64,000 nt of DNA from Acidiluteibacter sp963716125. Its GTDB lineage: Bacteria > Bacteroidota > Bacteroidia > Flavobacteriales_E > Vicingaceae. Made by a program: the position numbers and the translations under genes. How positions within the stretch are numbered: position 1 is the first letter of the stretch; each line of letters starts with the position of its first letter. Positions 34,976 through 44,418 of the stretch are shown here, one piece after another. The notes under the pieces were generated by a model, which ran no database searches, had not been told where the DNA came from, and saw only the letters and a list, made by a program, of their open reading frames with translations. The stretch spans positions 2,976,001-3,040,000 of the forward strand of contig OY970294.1 in assembly GCA_963716125.1 (NCBI GenBank). Reading direction: 5' to 3'.

Positions 34976-35992
34976 ATGGCAGTATTAGTTACAGGAGGAG
35001 CAGGATATATAGGTTCTCACACGATTATTGAATTAATCAAAGCTGGATATGATGATATTATTTCGGTTGATAATTTTTCAAATAGTTCAGCTGAAACCTA
35101 TAAAAGAATAGAGAAAATAACATCAAAAAAAATAAAACATGTAGATATTGATTTAACCGACCAATTATTATGTGATGAATTATTTAAATCTAATTCCATT
35201 GAAAGCATCATTCATTTTGCAGCATTTAAATCTGTACCTGAATCTGTTGAAAACCCTTTGTTATACTATAAAAATAACTTGGGAGCTTTAATAAATGTGC
35301 TTGCTGCTGCTAAAAAATATGATTGTAAGCATTTCATTTTTTCTTCTTCTTGTTCAGTATATGGTAACACAACAGAATTGCCTGTTACAGAAGAATCTAA
35401 ACTCGAAAAACCAGAATCGCCCTATGCCCAAACCAAGGTAATGGGCGAACAAATTATTGAAGATTTTATAAGATGTAATTCAAATTTTAAGAGTGTTATT
35501 TTAAGATATTTCAATCCAGTTGGAGCTGACATGAGCGGTCATAATGGTGAAATGACAACTAAAAGACCAAACAATTTAGTTCCTTACATCACAGAAACCG
35601 CAGTTGGAAAAAGAGATTCTTTAAAAATCTTTGGTGGAGATTACAAAACGACTGACGGCACTTGCATTAGAGACTATATTCATGTTAGTGATATTGCTGA
35701 AGCTCACTTATTAGCATTACAATACATTCAGAAAAATGGTAATCAACTAGAAATATTTAACCTAGGAACTGGTCAAGGTGTTTCTGTACTTGAAATTGTG
35801 AAAAGTTTCGAAAAAGTCAACACTATTAAATTGAAGTATGAAGTTGTAGGCAGAAGAGATGGAGATGTAGAAGCTATTTATGCTAATAATGATAAAGCGA
35901 AAGAAATTTTAAAATGGACACCTAAATATTCCATAGATGAAATGATGGCAAGTGCTTGGAAATGGCAAAAAAATTTAGAAAAAGAAAATTAG
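34976..35992 (+). CDS. galE: UDP-glucose 4-epimerase
   Basis: GalE interconverts UDP-glucose and UDP-galactose. The 338-residue short-chain dehydrogenase fold has the NAD motif VTGGAGYIGSHT, the catalytic YAQTK (near 150) after FSSSCSVYG, and the GalE-specific RYFNPVGADMSGHNGE and DGTCIRDYIHVSDIAEAH. It probably feeds the polysaccharide genes further downstream. Its TAG stop interleaves with the TAA of rlmH on the other strand (4-base overlap). Confidence 0.92.
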   Translation: MAVLVTGGAGYIGSHTIIELIKAGYDDIISVDNFSNSSAETYKRIEKITSKKIKHVDIDLTDQLLCDELFKSNSIESIIHFAAFKSVPESVENPLLYYKNNLGALINVLAAAKKYDCKHFIFSSSCSVYGNTTELPVTEESKLEKPESPYAQTKVMGEQIIEDFIRCNSNFKSVILRYFNPVGADMSGHNGEMTTKRPNNLVPYITETAVGKRDSLKIFGGDYKTTDGTCIRDYIHVSDIAEAHLLALQYIQKNGNQLEIFNLGTGQGVSVLEIVKSFEKVNTIKLKYEVVGRRDGDVEAIYANNDKAKEILKWTPKYSIDEMMASAWKWQKNLEKEN

Positions 35993-36459
35993 TGATGATA
36001 TTTCTCTCCTTTTAAAATAGTGTATGCTCTATATAATTGCTCTAAAAAAAACAACCTCACCATTTGATGCGTTAGAGTCATTTTCGACAACCCTAATTTA
36101 AAATTGGCTCTTTGATAAACCGCTTCGGAGAATCCAAAAGGCCCACCAATAACGAACACTAAATTTTGAACTGCAGCGTTTTGCCATTTTTGTATTTGAT
36201 TTGAAAAATCTACTGAATTATATTGCTTTCCGGTTTCATCAAGAAGTACTAAAACATCTGATTTCTCAATAACTTCTAATAAAAGTTTTCCTTCTTCTTC
36301 CTTTTGCTGCAATTGGTTCGAAAATTTAATTTTCTTACTAATTTCAATTATTTTAGAATCAAACCTTGTGTAATGTTGCAATCGACTTTCATATTCTTTA
36401 AAGCCTTCGTTTATATAAGTATCTTTGGACTTATGAATTAAAATAAGTGTAGTTTTCAT
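35989..36459 (-). CDS. rlmH: 23S rRNA (pseudouridine1915-N3)-methyltransferase RlmH
   Basis: RlmH methylates pseudouridine 1915 in helix 69 of 23S rRNA in the complete ribosome. The 156-residue SPOUT protein has the cofactor-binding knot FVIGGPFGFSEAVYQRANFK and the conserved end LSKMTLTHQMVRLFFLEQLY, then RAYTILKGEKYHH. Length and motifs are typical. It converges with galE. Confidence 0.96.
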   Translation of the reverse strand: MKTTLILIHKSKDTYINEGFKEYESRLQHYTRFDSKIIEISKKIKFSNQLQQKEEEGKLLLEVIEKSDVLVLLDETGKQYNSVDFSNQIQKWQNAAVQNLVFVIGGPFGFSEAVYQRANFKLGLSKMTLTHQMVRLFFLEQLYRAYTILKGEKYHH

Positions 36460-36531
36460 TGATTAATTTTTAATTACCTTTAGTTTTTTAATTTATCATT
36501 AAATTGGCTCAATATTTGCCAAAGATAAAGC

Positions 36532-36924
36532 ATGAAAATAAGATATATCATAACTTTTTTTATATTCAGCTTTTTGAGTATTCAAGTAGCTCAATCTCAA
36601 AATGCTGATAAAATTACAACTGCTTTTAAAGCTGCAGATGCCAAGCTGCTTTCTGCAAATTTTAACGAAAACATCGATATTAAAATTCCCGGTACAGATG
36701 GTGTTTTTAGCAAATCGCAAGCTGAATTAATTATTAAAGATTTTTTAGAAAGCTCAAAAGTTTCTTCCTATGAATTAAGACATGAAGGAAAATCAAAAAA
36801 TGATGCATTTTATATGATAGGTGCTCTTGAAAAAGGTGGGAAAGAGTATAGAACATATATTCTTTTGAAAAAAAATGGGGACAAATACACCATTTTAGAA
36901 TTAAACATAGAATTAGACGAATAA
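36532..36924 (+). CDS. DUF4783 family exported protein, nadC neighbour
   Basis: A signal peptide (MKIRYIITFFIFSFLSIQVA, cleavage likely after AQSQ) is followed by about 105 residues with an NTF2/SnoaL-like look (DKITTAFKAADAKLLSANFN, IKIPGTDGVFSKSQAELI). This is the Bacteroidota DUF4783 family as I recall it; function unknown. It starts just downstream of an AATATTTG box and is 6 bases upstream of nadC, an association seen across Bacteroidota. The cellular link is not known. Confidence 0.8.
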   Translation: MKIRYIITFFIFSFLSIQVAQSQNADKITTAFKAADAKLLSANFNENIDIKIPGTDGVFSKSQAELIIKDFLESSKVSSYELRHEGKSKNDAFYMIGALEKGGKEYRTYILLKKNGDKYTILELNIELDE

Positions 36925-36930
36925 TTTCAG

Positions 36931-37764
36931 ATGACAATAGATGAATTAATTAACATTTCACTAACTGAAGATGTTGGTGATGGAGATCATACTTCATTAG
37001 CATGCGTACCAATAGAAGAAAAAGGAAAAGCAAAGTTATTAGTTAAAGAAAATGGAATTATCGCAGGCGTTGATATTGCTTTGAAAGTATTTAAGCAAGT
37101 TGACACTAACCTTAAAGTTGACATTCTTATTCCAGATGGGAGTGCAATCAAAAAAGGAGATATCGTTTTTTTTGTAGAAGGAAGCAGTCAATCTATTCTT
37201 ACAGCTGAGAGGTTAGCCTTAAATTTTATGCAAAGAATGAGTGGAATCGCCACGCATACAAATGAACTAGCTCAAATAATTAAAGATTTACCTTGTAAAC
37301 TTCTAGATACCCGCAAGACTACCCCAGGTTTAAGAGAAATCGAGAAAATGGCAGTTAAGATTGGAGGTGGATATAATCATCGTTTTGGTTTGTATGATAT
37401 GGTAATGATTAAAGATAATCACATTGACTATGCAGGTGGAATTAAAGCTGCAATTGAAAAAGTTAACAATTATCTAAAAAATAATCACAAATCCTTAAAA
37501 ATTGAAATTGAAGCTAGAAATTTACAAGAAGTTTCAGAAATTCTCGTTGTAGGAAATGTAGATAGAATAATGCTTGACAATTTTAGCTACAGTGATTTGC
37601 GAAAAGCTGTAGATCTAATCGGTGACTCAGCTGAAACAGAAGCATCAGGTGGAATAACTAAAGAAACACTTTACGAATTTGCTAATTGTGGAGTAGATTT
37701 TATTTCGGTTGGAGCGCTCACACATCAAATTAATAGCTTAGATTTGAGTCTGAAAGCCGTTTAG
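36931..37764 (+). CDS. nadC: Nicotinate-nucleotide pyrophosphorylase (quinolinate phosphoribosyltransferase)
   Basis: NadC makes nicotinate mononucleotide from quinolinate and PRPP in NAD synthesis. The 277-residue protein has TEDVGDGDHTSLACVP near the start, ERLALNFMQRMSGIATHT, the binding motif LLDTRKTTPGLREIEK, and the barrel segments DMVMIKDNHIDYAGG and DRIMLDNFSYSDL. nadA and nadB are not nearby. Confidence 0.95.
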   Translation: MTIDELINISLTEDVGDGDHTSLACVPIEEKGKAKLLVKENGIIAGVDIALKVFKQVDTNLKVDILIPDGSAIKKGDIVFFVEGSSQSILTAERLALNFMQRMSGIATHTNELAQIIKDLPCKLLDTRKTTPGLREIEKMAVKIGGGYNHRFGLYDMVMIKDNHIDYAGGIKAAIEKVNNYLKNNHKSLKIEIEARNLQEVSEILVVGNVDRIMLDNFSYSDLRKAVDLIGDSAETEASGGITKETLYEFANCGVDFISVGALTHQINSLDLSLKAV

Positions 37765-37767
37765 GAA

Positions 37768-38727
37768 ATGTTTGAAAAGTTAAAAGAAAAAATACTAAAT
37801 CTTCCCATTATTTCAGACGGAATAGCGCTTTCTAAGAAGTTAGTATTGCCCGGCTTTGATGGTTTACCGATTTATTATGTAGGAGTGTTTTTCATTCAAG
37901 GAGTACAAAAGGGCTTACTAACGACCAAGGCATCATCTTTGGCATTTAAATTCTTTTTAGCACTATTTCCTACTATTATTTTTCTAGTTACCTTAATTCC
38001 ATTGATTCCTATAAATAACTTTCAATTAGAATTATTAGCTATTTTAAATGACTTACTTCCTACTGAAGCTTATAATTTTGCAGAAACTACCTTAATTCAA
38101 ATTATAATTCAACCCAACCAAGGTTTACTATCTTTTGGTTTTCTATTTGCTATATATTTAGCTACCAATGGCTTAGATGGCTTACTTTCCGCATTTAAAG
38201 ACAGTTATAATACTCAATTTAAACGAAGTGCTTTAAAGCAAAAAATGCTAAGTATTAGTTTATTATTTATTATCACCCTTCTACTTATTATTGCGATAGC
38301 TGCTATTGTCACTTCTGAAGTTGTTATTTATTACTTTTTGGATGAAGGTGATACCATTTCAGCACTATTTTTAGTAATAGGAAAATGGATAATTATTGCT
38401 TTGCTCTGCTTTTTTGCTATTTCATTTATGTATTATTTAGGAGGAAACAGAAAAGAAAAATGGCGTTTTATAAGTGCAGGCTCATCATTAGCTACCTTTT
38501 TAGTTTTGATAGTTTCTTTAGGTTTTGCATTTTATGTAGATAACTTTGCGAATTACAATAAAATCTATGGATCAATTGGAACTTTAATAGTTGTGATGCT
38601 TTGGATTTATTTCAACTCTTTAGTTCTATTAATTGGTTTTGAATTAAATGCAAGCATTCAGCAAGCAGGGTCAATTCGAAAGGTAAAACAGAGTTTTGAT
38701 TCAGAAGAAATCGAAAATAAGATTTAG
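37768..38727 (+). CDS. YihY/BrkB-family inner-membrane protein
   Basis: The 319-residue protein has six hydrophobic segments and the YihY hallmark around TTKASSLAFKFFLALFPTII near residue 60, GSIGTLIVVMLWIYFNSLVL and IGFELNAS near the end. The family was once called ribonuclease BN in error; its true function is unsettled. It follows nadC by 3 bases and converges with the flippase gene with a 4-base stop overlap. Confidence 0.88.
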   Translation: MFEKLKEKILNLPIISDGIALSKKLVLPGFDGLPIYYVGVFFIQGVQKGLLTTKASSLAFKFFLALFPTIIFLVTLIPLIPINNFQLELLAILNDLLPTEAYNFAETTLIQIIIQPNQGLLSFGFLFAIYLATNGLDGLLSAFKDSYNTQFKRSALKQKMLSISLLFIITLLLIIAIAAIVTSEVVIYYFLDEGDTISALFLVIGKWIIIALLCFFAISFMYYLGGNRKEKWRFISAGSSLATFLVLIVSLGFAFYVDNFANYNKIYGSIGTLIVVMLWIYFNSLVLLIGFELNASIQQAGSIRKVKQSFDSEEIENKI

Positions 38728-40206
38728 CGCTTCAACTTTTTTAAGGTTTTATAAAACATACTATCGATATCTTCTGAAATATGAAAATAAATAGTAGGAA
38801 TAGTGAATATGATAACTATAATAAAGGATCTATATATAGTATCAAAAATGATATTATCTAACCTTGGAAGATAAATGCCTATAATGAAAACTGCTATCAA
38901 GATAAATGTAGCCTTAATTGTCGCCTTAGTAAAAGGTTGAATTTTTAATTTATTCCAAACATAAAAATATCTAATAACATTAAAGACAAGAATACTTACC
39001 AGTGTTGCAAAGCTTGCACCTTCAATTCCATAGATAGGTATCATTAAATAATTAGAAACTACTGTAAATACTGCCAAAAAAAGACTTGTTATCGTATCGA
39101 ATTTATAATATTTAGTAATATTCAATATCTGAGAATTTAGTCCAAACATCATATTAATTACTTTAGAAAGTCCAAGCATAAACAACACATATTTTCCTGC
39201 AATATATTCCTCTTTCTGAAATTGAAACAAATTATCCAAACTTGCCCAAAGCAGAATAAAGAATAAACCACCAATTAAAAGTTGAGTTAAGGATGATTTT
39301 TGATAGAGTTTCAGCAATTTTATTTATTTTTCTTTCTTTCCAAAATTTCGATAGAAGTGGCAAAGATATTTTCGATATTGCATCTGCGGGCATATATATA
39401 AGTGTACTTATAAATAAAGCATTGGTGTAAATGGCTGTTGGTGTTAATCCCATATAAAACCCAATCATAATTGAGTCTATATTATTTATTAAGGCATAAG
39501 ATATTCCTGCCAGAATAGAATAAGCACTGTAGGCAAAATAAAATCTTTTAATTCTTCCTTTAAATAAACTTACCTTAAGAGGGATTTCAAATTCACCACG
39601 ATATATTAAAAATCCTATAAACAATAAAATATTAACGAGATAGCTTAAAATAAACCATACAATAAACCAATAAAAATCAATTATTTCGTAATAAAATAAA
39701 ATCAATAAAACGGTTGTAAATAATCGATTGAATACATTACGCAGCAGAGATGCAAACACAGTTTCAGAGCGTGCTTGTAAATAACTCTCGAAAATACTAT
39801 TGTAAAGTAAAAGAAAAGTAATTGGAAAAATAGCCCAATAAAAAGCTTCAAATAAGCCCGACTCACTGTTAAACTTTTCAATAACTTGATCCTTAAATAT
39901 AAATAAGCCAATAGCAAATATGGTGAATCCAATTAAAGGGAATAATAAACCAATGGAAAGTAATCCATTATCACTTTTGCTATCTTTTTGAGAAAAAAAA
40001 GGAAAAAATTTTACTAACCCACGATTAGTACCCAAATGTGCAAATTGTGAAACTACTACTCCAATACTTAATAAGATGGAGCGCAAGCCTAACTCCTCAG
40101 TACTAAACCAATTATTCATTAAGTAGGCTACATTAACAAATCCAATTACAACTCCTATATAATTAATAATAGACGATGTACTTGCTTGCTTTGCTACAAT
40201 TCCCAC
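38724..40206 (-). CDS. Oligosaccharide flippase (MOP/Wzx type), one extra base
   Basis: This membrane protein has about 12-14 helices and belongs to the Wzx/RfbX branch that moves lipid-linked sugar units across the inner membrane. The first 300 residues run from VAKQASTSSIINYIGVVIGF to KINKIAETLSK. The frame then breaks near 39300, in an A run, and continues as SSLTQLLIGGLFFILLWASL to the stop at 38724. Removing one A restores 493 residues, the typical length. It is the last gene of the polysaccharide locus. No Wzy polymerase or O-antigen ligase is evident in the window. Confidence 0.87.
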
Positions 40207-40256
40207 TTAAAAAAAGATAAAAGATTAAACCTTGAAACGATATCGATCAAGATTTA

Positions 40257-40820
40257 TTATTTTTTGATTAATAAATTATCCGTGATGTAGTGTAACAGTA
40301 ATGAATGTCCTATTTCTACTCTACCATAATGATTATCATTTAACCAGAGATTAAAATCTCCACTAGCTCTCAACTTATTTTCAGGCTTAAAACCTGAAAA
40401 AGTGATCACTTTAGCTTGTTTCTCTTTTGCCATTTTACAAGCATTCACTATATTCATGGAATTTCCAGAACTGCTAATAGCGATAACTACATCATCTTTT
40501 TCTAATAGAGTAGAAAATGGCTGAGAAAATACATTTTCATATCCATAATCGTTTGCCATACAAGTCAATAAGCTATTATCTGTAATTGCATGTGCTTTAA
40601 AACCGCAGGCATTTAAAAAATCTATAGCACCATGAGAAACTATAGCACTGCTCCCACCGTTACCAATTAAATAAACATTCTTACGGTTTGATCTAACTTC
40701 CTTCAACAATAGATTGATAGATTGGAATGAATCATCCAAGCTATTTTCTTTTTGAATTGAATCGGTTGCAACTGTATTATTTAATACAGAGGAGAATTGG
40801 TTAAGATATTCTGAAAACAT
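40257..40820 (-). CDS. SIS-domain sugar-phosphate isomerase (GmhA-like)
   Basis: The 187-residue protein has the sugar isomerase fold: YLIGNGGSSAIVSHGAIDFL and the phosphate-binding loop AISSSGNSMNIVNACKMAKE. It resembles sedoheptulose-7-phosphate isomerase GmhA. However, the segment matching the catalytic AEEL of E. coli GmhA reads AIDFL, and the C-terminal catalytic His region is EIGHSLLLHY. The exact substrate is therefore uncertain. It sits 2 bases after the fused nucleotidyltransferase-kinase, which would use its product. Confidence 0.8.
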   Translation of the reverse strand: MFSEYLNQFSSVLNNTVATDSIQKENSLDDSFQSINLLLKEVRSNRKNVYLIGNGGSSAIVSHGAIDFLNACGFKAHAITDNSLLTCMANDYGYENVFSQPFSTLLEKDDVVIAISSSGNSMNIVNACKMAKEKQAKVITFSGFKPENKLRASGDFNLWLNDNHYGRVEIGHSLLLHYITDNLLIKK

Positions 40821-40822
40821 AA

Positions 40823-42349
40823 TTATGCTAATAGCGTTTTTATATATTTAATTAGATCCGTTCTTTTAATATAAGATTTATTACCTAATATTTTCACTGC
40901 CATAGAACCCACTGCATTCCCTACAAAAGCCAACTCTTCTTTAGATGCTCCATTCTCGGCTAGTAAAGCAGTGATTGATAAATAAGCATCACCAGCGCCA
41001 ATAGTATCTACAACATTTGTATTAAATATCGGTGCGGTAATATATTTTCCCTTATCATCCATCACAGAGGTTCCATTAACCCCTAAAGTTACAGAAGATA
41101 GTTTAGATTTTGTCAATTTATTTAATTGATTTTGAATCACCGATATTTCACCAAATTTATCATGCAATGCCAAATGAGCTTCTCCCTTATCAATGGAATA
41201 GTAGTCACAGACTTTATATTTAGTTAATAAGTTATAACCTAAATTAGCACTATTTGTCTGTGAATTAACTGCTAAATATTTAGAATTATTTTCGATGCAT
41301 TCAATTACTCTGCCGGATAATACGCCGTGTCCAAAGTCTGCGATTAAAGACAGATCACATTTATTGATATGATCTAAAATGGCATTGATTAACTTGTCTT
41401 CTGTTTCTTCTTTGATAGGATCATCTTTTATTTCAATAATTTCAAAAAGCTTATGTCTAAAAACCTTATCTAAAATTCTAGATTTTAAAACAGTAGGTCG
41501 ATTTGGCGTTTCTATTGAAATTAAAGTTACTTTATCATGTAAGTTTTGCTGAATTAAATCAAAGTAATCTTTGTCTTTATTTTTACCATAAGTAGTAACT
41601 AAAATCACTTCATCAACAAAATCTGCTACATGGTTAGCTACAGCTAAAACACCACCAGCATAAATTTCTGCATCTCCTTTGATGGCAGTAATAATTGGTG
41701 ATTTAGAAGCTTTTCCAATTGGCTTTACAAATTGGTATTCATCTAGTATAATATCTCCAACAACTAATACTTTTTTCTTAGATATCTCATCAAATAAAGA
41801 AACAAAATGATTGACATCAAAATCTTTCTTTATATTATTTAAAAATACTTTAGCTACTTCATCTTTTTCATCAAAAAACTGATTGATTAAGTTGGAAGAA
41901 CTAAACTGAACTTCCTCAGTAAAAACTAATTTACCGTCTTCTTTTTCAATTGCTTCTTTTTCTAAAAGAATTCCACCTGAGACATCTTGGGCGAAGTTTT
42001 TGTAATCTTGACCTTTCACAAAGAAATCGGCCTTGATAGCTTCAATAGCAGGAATAGCAGTAGGAGCATAATTAATCGCTACATAATCAACCACTTCTAA
42101 AGCAGCCAAATTGTGAGCTCTTATCGTATGATTAAAAAACGGTCGATCAGGGCCCTTATTTACATACTGATCCTCAGTTACTGTTACGACTAGAATATCT
42201 CCAAATTCCTTTGCAGCTTCAAAATGCTTTATATGACCATGATGAATTAAATCAAAACAGCCATGACAATGAACTATTTTTTTGCCTTGTTTCTTTTCTA
42301 GCTCTAGGGCTTCACCAATTTTCTTTAGATTAATTACTTTATTCTTCAC
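40823..42349 (-). CDS. Fused nucleotidyltransferase-PfkB kinase, HldE-like with reversed domain order
   Basis: Residues 1 to about 165 form a cytidylyltransferase-like domain (VHCHGCFDLIHHGHIKHFEA, with the HxGH motif HHGH at 36-39). Residues about 185-508 form a PfkB/ribokinase domain (KKVLVVGDIILDEYQFVKPI, YAGGVLAVANHVADF, and the anion hole DTIGAGDAYLSI). In E. coli HldE the kinase comes first. This order is the reverse. Together with the SIS gene it should phosphorylate a sugar at C1 and couple it to a nucleotide, perhaps an ADP- or GDP-heptose; no GmhB-type phosphatase is visible. Confidence 0.87.
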   Translation of the reverse strand: MKNKVINLKKIGEALELEKKQGKKIVHCHGCFDLIHHGHIKHFEAAKEFGDILVVTVTEDQYVNKGPDRPFFNHTIRAHNLAALEVVDYVAINYAPTAIPAIEAIKADFFVKGQDYKNFAQDVSGGILLEKEAIEKEDGKLVFTEEVQFSSSNLINQFFDEKDEVAKVFLNNIKKDFDVNHFVSLFDEISKKKVLVVGDIILDEYQFVKPIGKASKSPIITAIKGDAEIYAGGVLAVANHVADFVDEVILVTTYGKNKDKDYFDLIQQNLHDKVTLISIETPNRPTVLKSRILDKVFRHKLFEIIEIKDDPIKEETEDKLINAILDHINKCDLSLIADFGHGVLSGRVIECIENNSKYLAVNSQTNSANLGYNLLTKYKVCDYYSIDKGEAHLALHDKFGEISVIQNQLNKLTKSKLSSVTLGVNGTSVMDDKGKYITAPIFNTNVVDTIGAGDAYLSITALLAENGASKEELAFVGNAVGSMAVKILGNKSYIKRTDLIKYIKTLLA

Positions 42350-42394
42350 TGCTAATCTCTTCTTAATTTAATTTCAAAAATCTTGGTAAAGGTA

Positions 42395-43381
42395 TTATTT
42401 TAAATACTTGAACCAGTCTTTGGTCGCTTCATTTATTGATTTATCATCCCAAACAGGTGCATCTTTCCAATAATCGATGTTATCTAACATATTTTGAACA
42501 CCTTCTTCTAAAGAAACCTTAGGTTCCCAGCCTACAATTTTTTTAATCTTAGTAGTATCAGCAAAAGTACAGTCAGGTTCTCCAGGTCTTTTTGGAATAT
42601 ATACTTTCTCACCACCTAATAATTCAACTAATCGGTTAACTGAATAATGATTGTTGCTACCCACATTAAAATCTTCTCCAATGGCTCCATCACAATTTGA
42701 AGCAGTAACACAAGCATCCACTATATCTGTAACATAGGTGAAATCTCTAGATTGTTGTCCATCACCAACTACCGTATATGGTTTATTAGCAATTTTTTGT
42801 GCTAAGAAAACTCCAAAAACAGCTCCATAAGTACCACTAGTTCTAGATCTTGGGCCATAGACATTGAAAAATCTCATGGAAGTTGTAGGTAATTGATAAA
42901 TTTTATGATAATGATTTACATATTGTTCCCCTAAATATTTGGTTAAAGCATATGGATATTGTGGATCAACAGGAGTTTCTTCATTTGTAGGATATTCATC
43001 AGGAATACCATAACAAGAGGAAGAGGCTGCATAAATAAACCTTTTAATTCCGTGAACTCTTGAAGCTTCTAATACATTTATAGTTCCATCCACATTAGAT
43101 TGGTGATATTTTAGAGGCATTTGAATAGAAGGAACTATATCCGCCAGTGCTGCAATATGAAATACCTTTTCAACACCTTTAAATATTGGCAAAATATCAT
43201 CATAATTAACAATATCTAAGATATGCACATTCAAATTATTATTATCTTTCTGATGTTCTAAATTCTCAATTCTACCCGTAGAGCAATTGTCGATAACCAC
43301 CACTTGATGACCGTCATTTAACAATCTATCTATCATATGGCTTCCAATAAAACCGCATCCCCCTGTTACTAAAATTTTCAT
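42395..43381 (-). CDS. NAD-dependent sugar epimerase/dehydratase
   Basis: The 328-residue extended short-chain dehydrogenase has the NAD motif LVTGGCGFIGSHMIDRLLND, the serine-rich strand YAASSSCYGIPDEYP, the catalytic YALTK and the sugar-binding RFFNVYGPRSRTSGTYGAVF. It resembles UDP-hexose 4-epimerases of surface-sugar clusters. Which nucleotide sugar it uses cannot be read from the sequence. It lies 2 bases after the methyltransferase in coordinates, upstream of the HldE-like gene in transcription. Confidence 0.88.
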   Translation of the reverse strand: MKILVTGGCGFIGSHMIDRLLNDGHQVVVIDNCSTGRIENLEHQKDNNNLNVHILDIVNYDDILPIFKGVEKVFHIAALADIVPSIQMPLKYHQSNVDGTINVLEASRVHGIKRFIYAASSSCYGIPDEYPTNEETPVDPQYPYALTKYLGEQYVNHYHKIYQLPTTSMRFFNVYGPRSRTSGTYGAVFGVFLAQKIANKPYTVVGDGQQSRDFTYVTDIVDACVTASNCDGAIGEDFNVGSNNHYSVNRLVELLGGEKVYIPKRPGEPDCTFADTTKIKKIVGWEPKVSLEEGVQNMLDNIDYWKDAPVWDDKSINEATKDWFKYLK

Positions 43382-43383
43382 TA

Positions 43384-44418
43384 TTATTTCCTTAATATTT
43401 TCTTAATTACAGATTTTAATTTACCATTCGTTCCTGCATCTATCTGATGGACAAATTCTGTAAATATTTGTTTTGATGATACTTTCTCTTGCGCTTTAAC
43501 CACTTCTTTAGTTATCCTGAATATTCTAGGTATTCCATGAAAATCTTTACGGTCAATCGCATGCATTTTATATTCCAAACTAAATCCACCTTCCTCTAAA
43601 ATATATTTATCAATATTTAGCTTATTTCCAGGTCTCCAACTGTTACCATGATCCCTAATATATAACAATCCATTAGGTTTTAGAATTCTTCTAAATTCCT
43701 TAATAATATACTTTACTAATTTCTCATTTAATTCAGGCAAAACTTGAACTACTAATATCTTATCAAGATAATTATCAGGTATTAAGTCCATACGCCAAGT
43801 GGGTAAGTGATAAATCCCTTTTGAATATTGATCGATTTTAAAATTATTCTTATCTATTACATAATCAAAATTTGGTCTTACCATAGATGAATAATATAAA
43901 TGCTGCAAACAATATGATTTAGGGATAGCATCTACAGAAATATGAACGTAATTTTCATCATTCATTTGATTCCATAAGTTCGCTTGTCTTCCATATCCAG
44001 AACCAAAATCTAAAACACGATTGGTGTCTGATAAATTTAATTGATTAAGTATGTTAGCTAAAACATAATCTTGTCCATTATTTCTAGCTATCCCATTCTG
44101 ATATCCATCAAAGTCAAATTTTAAATCAAACTGTTTAAAAAAATTTCTATCAAATAATTCACTTTTTTCAATTAAAGGATTTATTATATCGGATTGAATT
44201 GCAACTGGTTTGTCGGTCTTTAACCAATTCATCCATTCTACAATGTCTTGAGGATTTTCGAAGGTATAGAAATCCTCTGGTAAATCACCTTTATAATTTA
44301 CTTTCCTTTTTTTTCTAACATCTTGATATGTCCAATTTACCATCCAACTTTCAATAAATGAAGCGTCAGATTCAAAAGCTTTTTTAAATAAATCGAATAT
44401 TTCTTTGTTAAACCCCAT
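43384..44418 (-). CDS. SAM-dependent methyltransferase of the polysaccharide locus
   Basis: The 344-residue protein has a class I fold with motif I RVLDFGSGYGRQANLW near 140, the acidic strand end HISVDAIPKS and a motif IV region LVVQVLPELNEKLVKYI. The N-terminal 130 residues are less conserved and may bind the acceptor. In context it may O- or N-methylate a sugar or nucleotide sugar. It overlaps the aminotransferase gene by one base. Confidence 0.78.
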   Translation of the reverse strand: MGFNKEIFDLFKKAFESDASFIESWMVNWTYQDVRKKRKVNYKGDLPEDFYTFENPQDIVEWMNWLKTDKPVAIQSDIINPLIEKSELFDRNFFKQFDLKFDFDGYQNGIARNNGQDYVLANILNQLNLSDTNRVLDFGSGYGRQANLWNQMNDENYVHISVDAIPKSYCLQHLYYSSMVRPNFDYVIDKNNFKIDQYSKGIYHLPTWRMDLIPDNYLDKILVVQVLPELNEKLVKYIIKEFRRILKPNGLLYIRDHGNSWRPGNKLNIDKYILEEGGFSLEYKMHAIDRKDFHGIPRIFRITKEVVKAQEKVSSKQIFTEFVHQIDAGTNGKLKSVIKKILRK

